A stretch of DNA of 9,919 bases, taken from contig JBFHGX010000144.1 of assembly GCA_041582875.1 (NCBI GenBank), positions 1-9,919 on the forward strand, read 5' to 3'. This stretch comes from UBA6244 sp041582875. Its GTDB lineage: Bacteria; Bacteroidota; Bacteroidia; Bacteroidales; F082. Each line of letters opens with the position of its first letter. Within the stretch, counting starts at the first letter, position 1. Below are positions 1 through 6,830 of the stretch, piece after piece. The notes beneath the pieces are model-generated. The model made no database searches and had not been told where the DNA came from. It was given only the letters and a program-made list of their open reading frames with translations. A program made the translations under genes and the position numbers.

Positions 1-2220
1 ATCCGATGTCGGATTTGGGTAGGTGTTGATGGCATCTTTTTCGAAAAACATTTCACTGGTGGAAGTAATAAACGAAAGAGGGACAAGGTTTCCGCCGGAG
101 GGTAATGCTACCCACAAACCAAAGGCTGGTCCGTTTTCGTTGTTTTCAGGAGCTAAAAATCCGGAAGCAACTACAGTTAACGCGGTGTTTTCCAAAAGTA
201 GGTCGGCAAGTGGGGCTTCGTAAACAGCCACAGTTGACATGCCGCTTTCATCCGTAATGGTGAGTTGGTAATTCGCGGTTGGAAGCTCTAAGTAGCCATT
301 AAAGTCACCATACATCAGGTTGTCGATAACAGTGCCTGCTCCAACTCCGGTTTCAACAATGTCTACAGTGGGCGCATCGGTGGAGCCATGGAATACCAGT
401 AAATCTGTTTGTCCGGCCATGGAAGATTGCTCGCGGCCCATGCCATAAGCATAAATATCAAAAGGTTGTGCTGGGCTGTAACCGCTAGGACTAACAATTC
501 CGTTGGCAATCAACACGTAGGTTTCATTTTCTTCCAGGGTGTAGTTTTGCGACCAAATGGGGTTGTCCGGATTTTGACTGTCGCTTCCTTTAATAGAAAT
601 GGTGAACTCTTCGCCTGCAGGGGCATCAATAAAAGGAGAGGCTGTTCTGAACATAAAATCATCCAGTAGCAAGGTGTTGTCTAGCCAAACATCTACCACT
701 TCAGCAGCTGCATCAGCCGAATTGTGAATGACCTGAACGCGGGCTGTTCCCATCATTTGAGGATGTAGAGGAAGTTCAATCAGCTGACCGCCAGAAGATA
801 ATGCTACCCAAAGACCAAAGGTCTGGCCATCGCTGTTTCTGGAGGTATCCAAAAAGCCGGAAGCTACAGTTACAATGGCTTGATTTTGTAATCCAAGGCT
901 GGCCAAAGGAGCGTTGTAGGCAACTACAGTATTTTCACTTGATTCATCTTTGATCTCGAGAATATAGTCTGAAGTAGGTAACTCCAAATATCCTTCAAAT
1001 TCTCCATAGCTTAGGTTGTCTACCAGAACTTCAGATTCTGCTTCTTCCGGAACGATATCTATCGTGGGAGCATCTGTGGCGCCATGAAAAACAAGTAGGT
1101 CGGTATAGTTTGACATATTGGCTGATTCCCGTCCCATATCAAATACATATATATCAAAGGGTCTGGCAGGTACATATCCGTCAGGACTAACAATGCCATT
1201 GGCAATCAAAATGTAGGTTTTATCTTCTTCCAAAGCGTATGTTCTCGACCAAATCGGATTCAGTGCATTCTCGCTGTTGGCATCTTTAATGGTTAAAGTG
1301 AACTCTTCTCCTGCAGGTACGTCAACAAAAGGAGTGGCGGTTCTGAAGCTAAAATTGTCGATAAGGAGCTCATTGTTCAACCATACGTCTACCATTTCGG
1401 CTGCAGCGTCTGCAGAATTGTGAATCACTTGAACACGCGCTGTAGGAGTGTAAACAATTGGTAATTCAACCAAATTTCCTCCTGAAGGAAGAGCAACCCA
1501 CAAACCAAAGGATTCGCCATTGCTGTTTAAGTCAGGATTTAAAAAGCCTGAAGCTACCGTTACTATGGCTTGATTTTGTAAACCAAGTGTTCTGAGTGGT
1601 GCACTGTATTGAACAATGGAGTTGGTGCCTGTCTGGTCTCTCACATCCAAAATGTAATCCGCAGTGGGGAGTTCCAGGTAACCTTTGAATTCGCCATACA
1701 TGAGGTCGTCAACAACTGTAGTGTTTACCACTTCTATTTCGGCAATATCTACTGTGGGGGCATCGGTGGATCCATGAAAAACCAATAGATCGGTAGTTTC
1801 TGCTTCGTTAGACATTTCACGTCCAAGGGCATATACATAAATGTCAAAGGGTTTTACGGGTTCGTACCCGATATTGGAAACAATCCCATTGGCAACAAGT
1901 ACATAGGTTTGGTCTTTTTCAAGGGTGTATTCTCTTGACCACACTGCAGGTGTGGTAATATCACTGTCGGGGCCTTTTATGGAAATGTTAAATTCTTGTC
2001 CGGCAGGCGCATCAATAAAGGGAGAAGCTGTCCGGAACTTAAAATCGTCAATTAATAAAGTGTTATTGAGCCATACATCAACAGTTTCAGCTGCCATGTC
2101 GGCGGAGTTATGAATAACTTGTACTCTAGCAGTAGAATTTTGTGCCACGGCGGTGATGCTTGATGAGCCAATCATGATGGCCAGAAGCATGGTGTAGATT
2201 TTAGTGAGATTAGTTTTCAT
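1..2220 (-). CDS. Secreted DUF4397 repeat protein with T9SS sorting domain (C-terminus cut by window edge)
   Basis: The frame is open from ATG at 2218-2220 to the window edge: 740 codons without a stop, so the end lies outside. Residues 1-26 form a Sec signal peptide (MKTNLTK, hydrophobic stretch, cleavage after AVA). Residues 30-259, 260-491 and 492-714 are three tandem units, each opening with TARVQVIHNSAD. Each unit contains two DUF4397 modules, one around VIHNSAD..VDVWL and one around LVFHG(S/A)TDAPT(V/I)DI, and ends near FGLWVAL(P/S)SGG, giving six modules. The tail reads FEKDAINTYPNPTSD, the start of a type-A Por-secretion sorting domain, so the protein is probably exported by T9SS to the cell surface or released. 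DUF4397 modules are beta-rich and found in bacterial surface proteins; a binding partner cannot be read here. The gene follows the FAS1 lipoprotein gene 114 bp downstream on the same strand. No TAnnTTTG box is seen in that gap, so co-transcription is plausible. Confidence 0.9.
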   Translation of the reverse strand, partial: MKTNLTKIYTMLLAIMIGSSSITAVAQNSTARVQVIHNSADMAAETVDVWLNNTLLIDDFKFRTASPFIDAPAGQEFNISIKGPDSDITTPAVWSREYTLEKDQTYVLVANGIVSNIGYEPVKPFDIYVYALGREMSNEAETTDLLVFHGSTDAPTVDIAEIEVVNTTVVDDLMYGEFKGYLELPTADYILDVRDQTGTNSIVQYSAPLRTLGLQNQAIVTVASGFLNPDLNSNGESFGLWVALPSGGNLVELPIVYTPTARVQVIHNSADAAAEMVDVWLNNELLIDNFSFRTATPFVDVPAGEEFTLTIKDANSENALNPIWSRTYALEEDKTYILIANGIVSPDGYVPARPFDIYVFDMGRESANMSNYTDLLVFHGATDAPTIDIVPEEAESEVLVDNLSYGEFEGYLELPTSDYILEIKDESSENTVVAYNAPLASLGLQNQAIVTVASGFLDTSRNSDGQTFGLWVALSSGGQLIELPLHPQMMGTARVQVIHNSADAAAEVVDVWLDNTLLLDDFMFRTASPFIDAPAGEEFTISIKGSDSQNPDNPIWSQNYTLEENETYVLIANGIVSPSGYSPAQPFDIYAYGMGREQSSMAGQTDLLVFHGSTDAPTVDIVETGVGAGTVIDNLMYGDFNGYLELPTANYQLTITDESGMSTVAVYEAPLADLLLENTALTVVASGFLAPENNENGPAFGLWVALPSGGNLVPLSFITSTSEMFFEKDAINTYPNPTSD
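79..2133 (-). repeat. Three tandem ~690-bp coding repeats (paired DUF4397 modules)
   Basis: The units lie at 1444-2133, 748-1443 and 79-747 on the minus strand. Unit boundaries were set at the codon before ARVQVIHNSAD in each. They are similar at DNA as well as protein level; for example atggcttgattttgta is shared exactly between the first and second units. The third unit is the more diverged near its end (DLLLENTALTVVASGF instead of LGLQNQAIVTVASGF). In-frame duplication of a two-module block explains the layout. Confidence 0.85.
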
Positions 2221-2281
2221 CGTCGTATTTTTTAAAGTGTAATGTTATTTTATGATTTTAGTGGTAGTTGTATGTTTTTAA

Positions 2282-2318
2282 TTAGTTAGCCAGTGGTGCA
2301 AGACCACCGACTAACTAA
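2282..2318 (-). terminator. Long hairpin between FAS1 and DUF4397 genes; terminator or intercistronic stem
   Basis: Arms 2282-2297 and 2303-2318 can pair over 16 positions with two mismatches around a 5-nt loop (gcaag). The hairpin begins 17 bp after the FAS1 stop codon and ends 62 bp before the DUF4397 start. No T-run follows on either strand, so an intrinsic terminator of standard form is not supported. A stabilising or attenuating stem within a two-gene transcript is an equally good reading. Confidence 0.45.
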
Positions 2319-2324
2319 AATCAC
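2310..2324. repeat. Left arm of inverted repeat bracketing the FAS1 gene
   Basis: The sequence actaactaaaatcac is the reverse complement of 3701-3716 apart from one extra T in the right copy (15 of 16 positions). It overlaps the right arm of the intergenic hairpin. Its partner lies just upstream of the FAS1 start codon, so the two arms enclose the FAS1 gene almost exactly. Confidence 0.6.
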
Positions 2325-2334
2325 ATTTTGATAA

Positions 2335-3696
2335 TTAATTGGGGAGCAATACCTGATTAATCACGTGGATTACTCCATTAGTAGCATGGGTATTTACAGC
2401 AACAATATTGCTGGTTTGATTTATGGTGAAGTTCATGGTGTCAACTTGAAGTTTCTGACCCTGAGCTGTTGGAAGTTCGCTGTTGGTGTCTACTGCCATA
2501 GGTAGATCTTTGTCGTAGGCCCGTGCCGGAACAACATGGTAGGTGAGTACATTGATAAGTAGTTCCAACGGGATGTCATTCAGGCTGTTCCAGTCCATGT
2601 TGCTGTCGAGCAAGGCTTGAAAGGCAGCATTGGTGGGAGCAAATACGGTAAAAGGACCGTCACTGCTTAATACGGTGAGCAGGTTTTGCTCAGGAGTTCC
2701 TTCATCAGCTGTGCGCTGCAGAGCAGCTACAAGTGAGGTGAATTCTCCATCAGAAGTCAAAGCTACAGCTGTTTCAACTAAATTTCCTGAAGGAGGTAGG
2801 AGAACGTTGTCAATGACATGAACAACACCTGTACCCGATTCAATGTCAACGGCTGTAATTTCAGTATTGCCATTGATGTAGTTTCCTCCAGAGGTTAATG
2901 AGAAAAAGATATTATTGCCATTAACGGTTGCGGCATCAGCTGGGATTTCACTACTCATTACTTTGGCGCCAACAACATGATAGGTGAGCACTGCAGCTAG
3001 AGTTTCAGTATCTATGTCAGCTACATTGATGCCGGCGGCGCTAAAAGCATCGTTGGTAGGCGCAAATATGGTCAGGTTGGGAGTGGTTAAGAGGGTGTTT
3101 ACCAAATCAGCTTTTACCGCTGCACTTACAAGCGTGCTAAAGTTTTTGTTGAAAAAAGCAGGTTCCAGTATCGTGTTGACAAATTGAGCGATAGATTCAG
3201 GTACCAATACCTGATCAACAGTATGGATTATACCATTGGAAGCTTCCACATCGTATGGCATTTGCACGGCAGCGTCATTCACCATGATGCCATTCATCGT
3301 GCTTAACATGACATTGGTTCCTCCTAAGGTAGCCACATCTCCATCACTAATTTGTGATGACATCACGTTTCCACTGACTACATGATAAAGCAAAATTTGG
3401 GTAAGCACATCTTCTGGTACATCATTAATGTCGGTTTGACCGATGGCTTGAAGTAGATTAGCGAATGCTTCATCTGTGGGAGCAAAAACGGTAAAAGGTC
3501 CGTCTCCCTGGAGGTCATCTACCAAATCGGTAATGGTTAGTGCGGTCGCCAACGAATTAAATCCGTTTGCTTGAGCCAGCTCAACGATGTTGTTTTTTTC
3601 AACTGCTGTAGGGGTGTTATCGTCGTCGTCTTTGTTACATCCTGCGAAGGATATCGTAGCAGCTAATATGGCCAATAAAAAGAGTTTAGTTTTCAT
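2335..3696 (-). CDS. Surface lipoprotein with three FAS1 (fasciclin) domains
   Basis: This is a 453-residue protein. A lipoprotein signal peptide ends at FAGC with the lipidated cysteine at 20. The cysteine is followed by NKDDDD, resembling the Bacteroidota lipoprotein export signal (a lysine/acidic run just after the cysteine), so display on the outer face of the outer membrane is likely. Three FAS1 domains cover about 37-167, 168-302 and 306-453. Each shows the FAS1 H1 box (TVFAPTDEAF 69-78, TIFAPTNDAF 209-218, TVFAPTNAAF 350-359), a YHVV motif (104, 239, 386) and a closing (I/V)(I/V)H.(V/I)(D/I).VL box. FAS1 domains mediate adhesion or polymer binding; the ligand here is unknown. The start is preceded by an AT-rich leader without a Shine-Dalgarno sequence, normal for the phylum. 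The gene is divergent from the CarH-like regulator and heads a likely two-gene unit with the DUF4397 gene. Confidence 0.95.
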   Translation of the reverse strand: MKTKLFLLAILAATISFAGCNKDDDDNTPTAVEKNNIVELAQANGFNSLATALTITDLVDDLQGDGPFTVFAPTDEAFANLLQAIGQTDINDVPEDVLTQILLYHVVSGNVMSSQISDGDVATLGGTNVMLSTMNGIMVNDAAVQMPYDVEASNGIIHTVDQVLVPESIAQFVNTILEPAFFNKNFSTLVSAAVKADLVNTLLTTPNLTIFAPTNDAFSAAGINVADIDTETLAAVLTYHVVGAKVMSSEIPADAATVNGNNIFFSLTSGGNYINGNTEITAVDIESGTGVVHVIDNVLLPPSGNLVETAVALTSDGEFTSLVAALQRTADEGTPEQNLLTVLSSDGPFTVFAPTNAAFQALLDSNMDWNSLNDIPLELLINVLTYHVVPARAYDKDLPMAVDTNSELPTAQGQKLQVDTMNFTINQTSNIVAVNTHATNGVIHVINQVLLPN

Positions 3697-3700
3697 TTGA

Positions 3701-3716
3701 GTGATTTTTAGTTAGT
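3701..3716. repeat. Right arm of inverted repeat bracketing the FAS1 gene
   Basis: The sequence gtgatttttagttagt lies 4 bp upstream of the FAS1 start codon, in its expected 5' leader. It matches the reverse complement of 2310-2324 with a single inserted T. It could be one half of a recombination pair, a shared regulatory site, or chance similarity in AT-rich DNA. Confidence 0.6.
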
Positions 3717-3744
3717 GACTAATTATTAGTTTTAAATAGTTCGA

Positions 3745-3775
3745 CAAAATAACAACAAATATTTTAATTGACCAA
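3745..3775 (-). promoter_or_regulatory. Candidate promoter for the FAS1 gene
   Basis: On the minus strand a TTG (3775-3773) is followed after 20 bp by TTATTTTG (3752-3745). The second box differs at one position from the Bacteroidota -7 box TAnnTTTG, and the spacing fits the usual -33/-7 arrangement. Transcription would start about 40 nt before the FAS1 ATG. It lies outside the inverted repeat that encloses the gene. Confidence 0.4.
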
Positions 3776-3792
3776 GAAAAAAGTAATAAAAG

Positions 3793-3800
3793 TTGTACAA
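3793..3800. promoter_or_regulatory. 8-bp palindrome, candidate operator
   Basis: TTGTACAA is a perfect palindrome near the middle of the divergent 187-bp gap, upstream of both candidate promoters. CarH/LitR-type regulators are reported to bind sites with a TACA-type core, so this is a natural first candidate. An 8-bp palindrome in AT-rich DNA is weak evidence by itself. Confidence 0.25.
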
Positions 3801-3858
3801 AAAGTGATGTTTCCCTAATTTTCAGTGGAATATAGTGTGATTATTTTGAAAATATGTC

Positions 3859-3866
3859 TATTTTTG
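3859..3866 (+). promoter_or_regulatory. Candidate -7 promoter box of the MerR-type regulator
   Basis: TATTTTTG matches TAnnTTTG exactly and ends 17 bp before the regulator start codon, leaving a very short untranslated leader. No convincing -33 TTG was found at the usual distance. Confidence 0.45.
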
Positions 3867-3883
3867 CACCAAAATAATTAGAC

Positions 3884-4765
3884 ATGAGCAACTATTCAGT
3901 GGCACAAGTAGAGGCCATAACCGGTATAAATGCCCACACATTAAGAATATGGGAACGACGCTATGCATTTTTGAATCCCATGCGTACGGAAACTAATATT
4001 AGGTTCTATAGCGATAAAGAGCTTCGTAAATTGCTTAGTGTATCTATGTTACAGCGACACGGTTACCGGATTTCTAAGTTGGATAAGATGGATGACCAGG
4101 AAATTGGTGAGGCTGTTGAAGCTATTTTGGCCAGTTCTCCATCGTTGAATGAGGACGAGATAAGTAATCTTGTGATAAGTATGCTAACATTTGACGAGAG
4201 TAAGTTCGACAAAATATTCCAGCGGCAAATTATCCAAAGGGGACTTTTGGATACTGTGGTCGAAATTATTTATCCTTTCTTGTATAAATTAGGTGTGTTG
4301 TGGGGAGCCAGTAAGGTGTTTCCTGCGCAAGAGCATTTTATCTCCAACCTAATCAGGCAAAAACTAATTTCCAGCATTGATGCTCTGCCCATTCCTCCTG
4401 CAACCAATCCTACCCTAATGATGTTTCTGGGAGAACAAGAACACCATGAAATTGGTCTGTTGCTCTCATCCTTTATAGCTCGAAAATGCGGATGGCGGGT
4501 TATTTACCTGGGACAAAATGTCCCCACTGAGGACATTCATGAGGTGATGACACTAGTGCATGTGGATTACCTTGTGACCATGATTGTAAGTCCGCAAACC
4601 AACGACATCAACCCATTGTTTAAAAAATTGATTGAGCTCACCGGCATTCCCATCATCCTTTCAGGAAAGCAGGATTATGTGGACCATGTGGAGAATAATC
4701 CCAAAATAATCAAATTACATAGCCCGAAAGAGTTGAATGATTTTTTGGCTGGTCATAAACTATAG
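3884..4765 (+). CDS. MerR-family regulator with CarH/LitR-like cobalamin-binding domain
   Basis: This is a 293-residue cytoplasmic DNA-binding protein. Residues 1-70 are a MerR winged helix-turn-helix (YSVAQVEAITGINAHTLRIW, then ERRY, NIRFYSD and HGYRISK). Residues about 85-165 match the helical cap of B12-dependent MerR regulators and contain W-x9-EH (W140, E150, H151). Residues about 176-290 form a Rossmann-like B12 domain with ExHxxG (E186, H188, G191), where His188 would be the lower cobalt ligand. In studied CarH proteins the adenosylcobalamin-bound tetramer represses and light breaks it up. The residue after Trp140 is Gly, where Thermus CarH has the His that binds cobalt after photolysis (from memory). 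The gene is divergent from the FAS1 gene, so autoregulation and control of that gene are likely. No carotenoid gene is adjacent. The family call is firm; light sensing is inference. Confidence 0.93.
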   Translation: MSNYSVAQVEAITGINAHTLRIWERRYAFLNPMRTETNIRFYSDKELRKLLSVSMLQRHGYRISKLDKMDDQEIGEAVEAILASSPSLNEDEISNLVISMLTFDESKFDKIFQRQIIQRGLLDTVVEIIYPFLYKLGVLWGASKVFPAQEHFISNLIRQKLISSIDALPIPPATNPTLMMFLGEQEHHEIGLLLSSFIARKCGWRVIYLGQNVPTEDIHEVMTLVHVDYLVTMIVSPQTNDINPLFKKLIELTGIPIILSGKQDYVDHVENNPKIIKLHSPKELNDFLAGHKL

Positions 4766-4782
4766 AAAGGCATATTGCTTTT
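4766..4782 (+). terminator. Small hairpin directly after the regulator stop codon
   Basis: AAAGGCA and TGCTTTT pair over 7 positions with one G-T wobble around a 3-nt loop. The four Ts belong to the stem, so the T-tail is poor. Its position immediately after the stop codon is the main argument for a terminator. Confidence 0.35.
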
Positions 4783-4804
4783 ACCGACACAATTCATGAC
4801 TTAG

Positions 4805-4876
4805 CCCCACACTCGTGCTCATTTGAACGCACTAGTAACGAGGGTGCATGAATTTCACCCAACTTTTGTAGCCTCC
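4805..4876. repeat. Repeat R, copy A (72 bp), left of the propeller gene
   Basis: This copy aligns with 6758-6830 in the same orientation at 61 of 73 positions with one gap. It starts CCCCACACTCGTGCTC and ends GCCTCC. It contains CTCGT..ACGAG (4812-4837 region) and GGGTG..CACCC inverted pairs. In the other copy the second pair is kept only with a G-T wobble, formed on the minus strand. It lies in the 443-bp gene-free gap 4766-5208, where no convincing gene was found. It could be a dispersed mobile or structural element. Confidence 0.8.
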
Positions 4877-5018
4877 TCTCGTGCCTTTCTTCGGTGTAAA
4901 TACCGACGATACCTAATCTTTTTATCCAAACACTTATTCAAGCCTATTGATGTTGTTTTTTTTACAGAAAATGGAATCGATTATTGATCGCGTATTGATT
5001 TTAATCATACTTTTATAC

Positions 5019-5094
5019 CAGCGATAAACTCCGACACACAACCTGATGAAAAATGGCAAGTTCCCCGTATCCGGTTATAGTCGTTTATACACTG
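5019..5094. repeat. Imperfect inverted repeat with two-stem layout, vaguely attC-like
   Basis: The outer arms CAGCGATAAAC (5019-5029) and GTTTATACACTG (5083-5094) pair with one mismatch and one bulge; on the minus strand the mismatch becomes a G-T pair. After an uneven internal loop, AACC (5040-5043) can pair with GGTT (5073-5076). AAC/GTT triplets at the inner ends of the outer stem, an unpaired spacer and a second short stem recall integron attC sites. The full RYYYAAC/GTTRRRY boxes are absent, so this is only a resemblance. Confidence 0.4.
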
Positions 5095-5098
5095 ATAT

Positions 5099-5142
5099 AG
5101 CGCTGAATGTAAGTTGTTTGGTAGAGTTAAAAAAACAGCGCT
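5099..5142. repeat. Inverted repeat AGCGCTG / CAGCGCT
   Basis: Perfect 7-bp arms at 5099-5105 and 5136-5142 are separated by 30 bp, immediately after the preceding inverted repeat and 66 bp before the propeller gene. It may be part of the same element or a regulatory or structural site. No further identity can be read from the sequence. Confidence 0.45.
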
Positions 5143-5208
5143 CGTTGTGATGTGGTTGGGGATTCGTGGGTATTTAAAGTTGATAGGTATATATGAAAAA
5201 CTTTTAAC

Positions 5209-6639
5209 ATGAGAAATGTAATATTTGTTATTTTCTTATTCTTGTCGAACACAATTTGCTCTCAGACAACATTTGAGAAAAGGTTTGTAATAAATTCTTA
5301 TTCTGCATCTAATTCAATATTACAAGAAATTGATGAAGGATTTATTGTATTGGGAGATGACAGGCAAAATAAAGATGAGCTACATCAAGATATAGTCTTG
5401 CTTAAACTTGACCATTATGGTGAATTGATATGGTCAAGTCATTATGGTTCTCAATATGATGATTATGGAAATGAAGTGAAGAAAACTTTTGATAAAGGTT
5501 ACATAATAATAGGATCAACAGCGAGTAATCCTTCTGATATTGATGTTTATGTTATCAAAACGGATTCACTGGGAAATTTAATCTGGGAACGCAGATTTGA
5601 TGTCTTAGATAAAGATATTGGATATTCTGTAATACAAACTATTGATTCTGGTTATATTATTACAGGAAAATCAACAAGTCCTAATGGACCAAATACTAAT
5701 CATCATTTGTTAATAATGAGGTGTGATAAAAATGGAGATTTAGTTTGGCAAAAGGTATTTGCTAATACTTACGAAGGAGGTAGGTCAATTATTCAATCTC
5801 AAGATAGTTGCTATTTTATTTGTGGATATACAAAACCGAGTAATGGAGACAATTCCAATATACTATTACTCAAAATAAATTCTGAAGGAGATTCATTATG
5901 GTCGAGGAACTTTGGCGGTCCTTTGAAAGAATTCGGCACTTCGATTATACAACTTGAAAATAGTGATTTAATAATTACAGGTTATAAAGCTGACACAATT
6001 AGTATAAATAATGCTGATAGTTATTTCATCAAAACTAATGTTAATGGAGATACTATTTGGACACGGACACTTGATGTTGCTGGTTATGATATCTCTACTT
6101 CGGTTGAAATAACCAATGATGATAACCTGGTTTTTACGGGATATGGTGAGATGAAAGAATTCAATAGCAAAGATGTTTACATGGTGAAGATGTCATTTGA
6201 CGGAGATACAATCTGGAAGAAATGCTATGGTGGTCCGAAAAGTGAATACGGAAATTCAATAAAACAAACAATAGATAATGGGTATGTGATTTGCGGTGTC
6301 GCATTTGATTTTGATACTCTTCAACCATTTAGTCGCGGAATCTATATCATAAAGACTGATGAAAATGGAAATGTTTTACACTCAAGTATTAGCGAAAGTA
6401 AAAAACTACAATTTGAAATATATCCAAATCCATCTCGCAACAAATTTATTGTAAAAGCATTTGAACCGATTTCTAAAATTGAGATAGTAGATATTATGGG
6501 AAGTTTAAAATACTATCAGGATCTGGAATCTGAAGTAACTGAATACGAATATTCAGGAAAAAATTTAGAAAGCGGTATTTATATTGTTAGGGTTTCAATT
6601 GGTGTTTCTGAGTTGTCAAGAATCTTAATTGTTGAATAG
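5209..6639 (+). CDS. Secreted seven-repeat propeller-like protein with T9SS sorting domain
   Basis: This 476-residue protein has a signal peptide at 1-18 (RNVIFVIFLFLSNTICS, then QTTF). Residues about 35-392 hold seven repeats of about 52 residues. Each follows the pattern S(I/V).Q..D.GYII.G, D.Y.IKTD..G(N/D)..W and a closing (Y/F)GG....YG, as seen in Bacteroidota extracellular proteins predicted to form a seven-bladed beta-propeller. Residues about 401-476 (FEIYPNPSRNKFIV .. GIYIVRVS .. RILIVE) are a type-A T9SS sorting domain, so it is probably exported and anchored or released. No catalytic motif is visible; adhesion or scaffolding is possible but unproven. Its DNA is clearly more AT-rich than the flanking genes. 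It stands alone between gene-free stretches that each carry a copy of repeat R, which suggests separate acquisition. No clear promoter box or terminator was found. Confidence 0.92.
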   Translation: MRNVIFVIFLFLSNTICSQTTFEKRFVINSYSASNSILQEIDEGFIVLGDDRQNKDELHQDIVLLKLDHYGELIWSSHYGSQYDDYGNEVKKTFDKGYIIIGSTASNPSDIDVYVIKTDSLGNLIWERRFDVLDKDIGYSVIQTIDSGYIITGKSTSPNGPNTNHHLLIMRCDKNGDLVWQKVFANTYEGGRSIIQSQDSCYFICGYTKPSNGDNSNILLLKINSEGDSLWSRNFGGPLKEFGTSIIQLENSDLIITGYKADTISINNADSYFIKTNVNGDTIWTRTLDVAGYDISTSVEITNDDNLVFTGYGEMKEFNSKDVYMVKMSFDGDTIWKKCYGGPKSEYGNSIKQTIDNGYVICGVAFDFDTLQPFSRGIYIIKTDENGNVLHSSISESKKLQFEIYPNPSRNKFIVKAFEPISKIEIVDIMGSLKYYQDLESEVTEYEYSGKNLESGIYIVRVSIGVSELSRILIVE

Positions 6640-6757
6640 AAATAAATATGCCAGTTAGCTTCGGCAAATAGCGCATGCCGGGAAAGGTTGCCAAAACGAA
6701 AATGAGAAGTAAAATGAAATGCTGAAAACATTACAAAAATTAACCGAAAAAAGGCAC

Positions 6758-6830
6758 CCCCACACTCGTGCTCTTTTGAACGCAGCGTTAACGAGGATGC
6801 AAGCATTTCACCCAGTTGTTGTAAGCCTCC
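6758..6830. repeat. Repeat R, copy B (73 bp), right of the propeller gene
   Basis: This is the second copy of the element at 4805-4876, in the same orientation and 84% identical. It lies in the 465-bp gap 6640-7104. The first part of that gap (6640-6757) holds only a weak CGGCA/TGCCG stem at 6662-6680 and no gene that I can support. Conservation is strongest at the left end (16 identical bases) and over TTTGAACGCA and ATTTCACCCA. Confidence 0.8.

Noticed and set aside
23..2113. Plus-strand open frames at 23-223, 409-669 and 1925-2113
   Set aside because: They lie antisense to the continuous DUF4397 frame, which has a signal peptide, repeated domains and a sorting domain; they show no protein features of their own.
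2630..3187. Plus-strand open frames at 2630-2821 and 2984-3187
   Set aside because: Antisense shadows of the FAS1 gene.
5042..5080. CTGATGA motif suggesting a hammerhead ribozyme core
   Set aside because: No matching GAAA and no stem II/III arrangement follow; the motif alone is common.
5046..5150. 34-residue plus-strand ORF (ATG 5046, TGA 5148)
   Set aside because: It reads through both inverted repeats between 5019 and 5142, so its sequence is constrained by those structures; it is too short and without recognisable features.
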